Below are positions 5,225 to 5,305 of a DNA stretch of 5,305 nt, one piece after another. The DNA is taken from assembly GCA_022566435.1 (NCBI GenBank), contig JADFIX010000365.1, forward strand, positions 1-5,305, given 5' to 3'. The position numbers and the translations under genes were made by a program. The stretch comes from Planctomycetota bacterium (GTDB taxonomy: Bacteria > Planctomycetota > Phycisphaerae > UBA1845). A model generated the notes under the pieces. The model ran no database searches. It saw only the letters and a list, made by a program, of their open reading frames with translations, and had not been told where the DNA came from. How positions within the stretch are numbered: the stretch's first letter is position 1; each line of letters starts with the position of its first letter.

Positions 5225-5305
5225 CCGGTGAAGAATCCGTGGCAGTCGTCGGGCGTGACCGAGCGCATGGCGTCGCCCACGGCTGTGACGAGTTGACGAT
5301 GCGTT
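5188..5305 (-). mobile_element. One end of an IS630-like insertion sequence, running off the window
   Basis: The element's transposase C-terminus (stop at 5200-5202) lies 12 bases from the presumed terminus, which reads GAGCATTTCCCGTTAA on the plus strand from 5188. A TA at 5186-5187 immediately precedes it, as expected for IS630/Tc1-type insertion at TA targets. The other end is outside the window, so the terminal repeat cannot be confirmed. Confidence 0.5.
5200..5305 (-). CDS. IS630-family DDE transposase, C-terminal fragment
   Basis: Reading from 5304 on the minus strand gives 34 residues and a TAA stop (5200-5202): a VGDAMRSVTPDDCHGFFTGC stretch, then GYAGTH. The pattern of a helix, then TPxDC, an aromatic pair and C/AGY resembles the last residues of IS630-type transposases, where the DDE superfamily endonuclease domain ends just before the IS terminus. 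The catalytic residues lie upstream, outside the window. The call rests on a short tail, so the family is probable, not certain. The frame overlaps the start of the cysteine-rich ORF by 25 bases. Confidence 0.6.
   Translation of the reverse strand, partial: THRQLVTAVGDAMRSVTPDDCHGFFTGCGYAGTH

Noticed and set aside
1..5305. tRNA, rRNA, CRISPR array or riboswitch
   Set aside because: No cloverleaf, regularly spaced repeats or conserved RNA motif was seen on either strand by eye.

Overview
The window is GC-rich, and nearly all of its supportable coding content lies on the minus strand. Read in that direction (right to left) it has three parts: an IS-damaged gene for a cysteine-rich protein, a small decayed transposon, and a two-gene protein or peptide exporter operon. 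The base composition, the long-linker style of C39-peptidase ABC exporter, the RAYT-type transposase and the cysteine-rich protein together suggest a Planctomycetota-like or otherwise environmental, large-genome bacterium. That placement is inference from protein style; no marker gene is present.

Right part (about 4190-5305, minus). At the window edge is the C-terminal end of an IS630-like DDE transposase (5200-5305). Its element appears to end at a TA dinucleotide (5186-5187). Beyond that lies a 334-codon ORF (4220-5224) for a cysteine-rich, probably extracytoplasmic protein. Its first dozen codons belong to the IS end, so the native 5' end, including any signal peptide, has been replaced by the insertion.

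Middle part (about 3422-4190). A 364-bp element (3786-4149) is bounded by inverted repeats built from the 8-mer GGTGTCAG. It carries a 92-codon ORF that looks like an internally deleted REP-associated tyrosine transposase: N-terminus and C-terminus are kept, the middle is lost, and the HUH motif reads His-Trp-Gln. Its right end runs into a 65-bp array of degenerate GAA(A)..GTG units. The following 3510-3785 stretch has no convincing gene. It holds an 8-bp dyad just upstream of a good sigma70-type promoter.

Left part (1-3421, minus). The promoter drives an HlyD-type membrane fusion protein (2207-3421). This overlaps by 4 bases (ATGA) a C39-peptidase/ABC exporter gene (1-2210) that continues past the window start. 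The peptidase would remove the leader from a substrate peptide, the ABC part would power export, and the HlyD protein would bridge the periplasm. No substrate-peptide gene is visible in the window.

The most striking irregularity is inside the exporter's ATPase domain. Up to the Walker A motif it reads like a bacteriocin-exporter ATPase. From Walker A to the window edge it reads like the ATPase of an oligopeptide importer (DppD/OppD type), with near-uniform G/C third codon positions. This is either a chimeric assembly join at the conserved P-loop or a real domain fusion, and the former is more likely.
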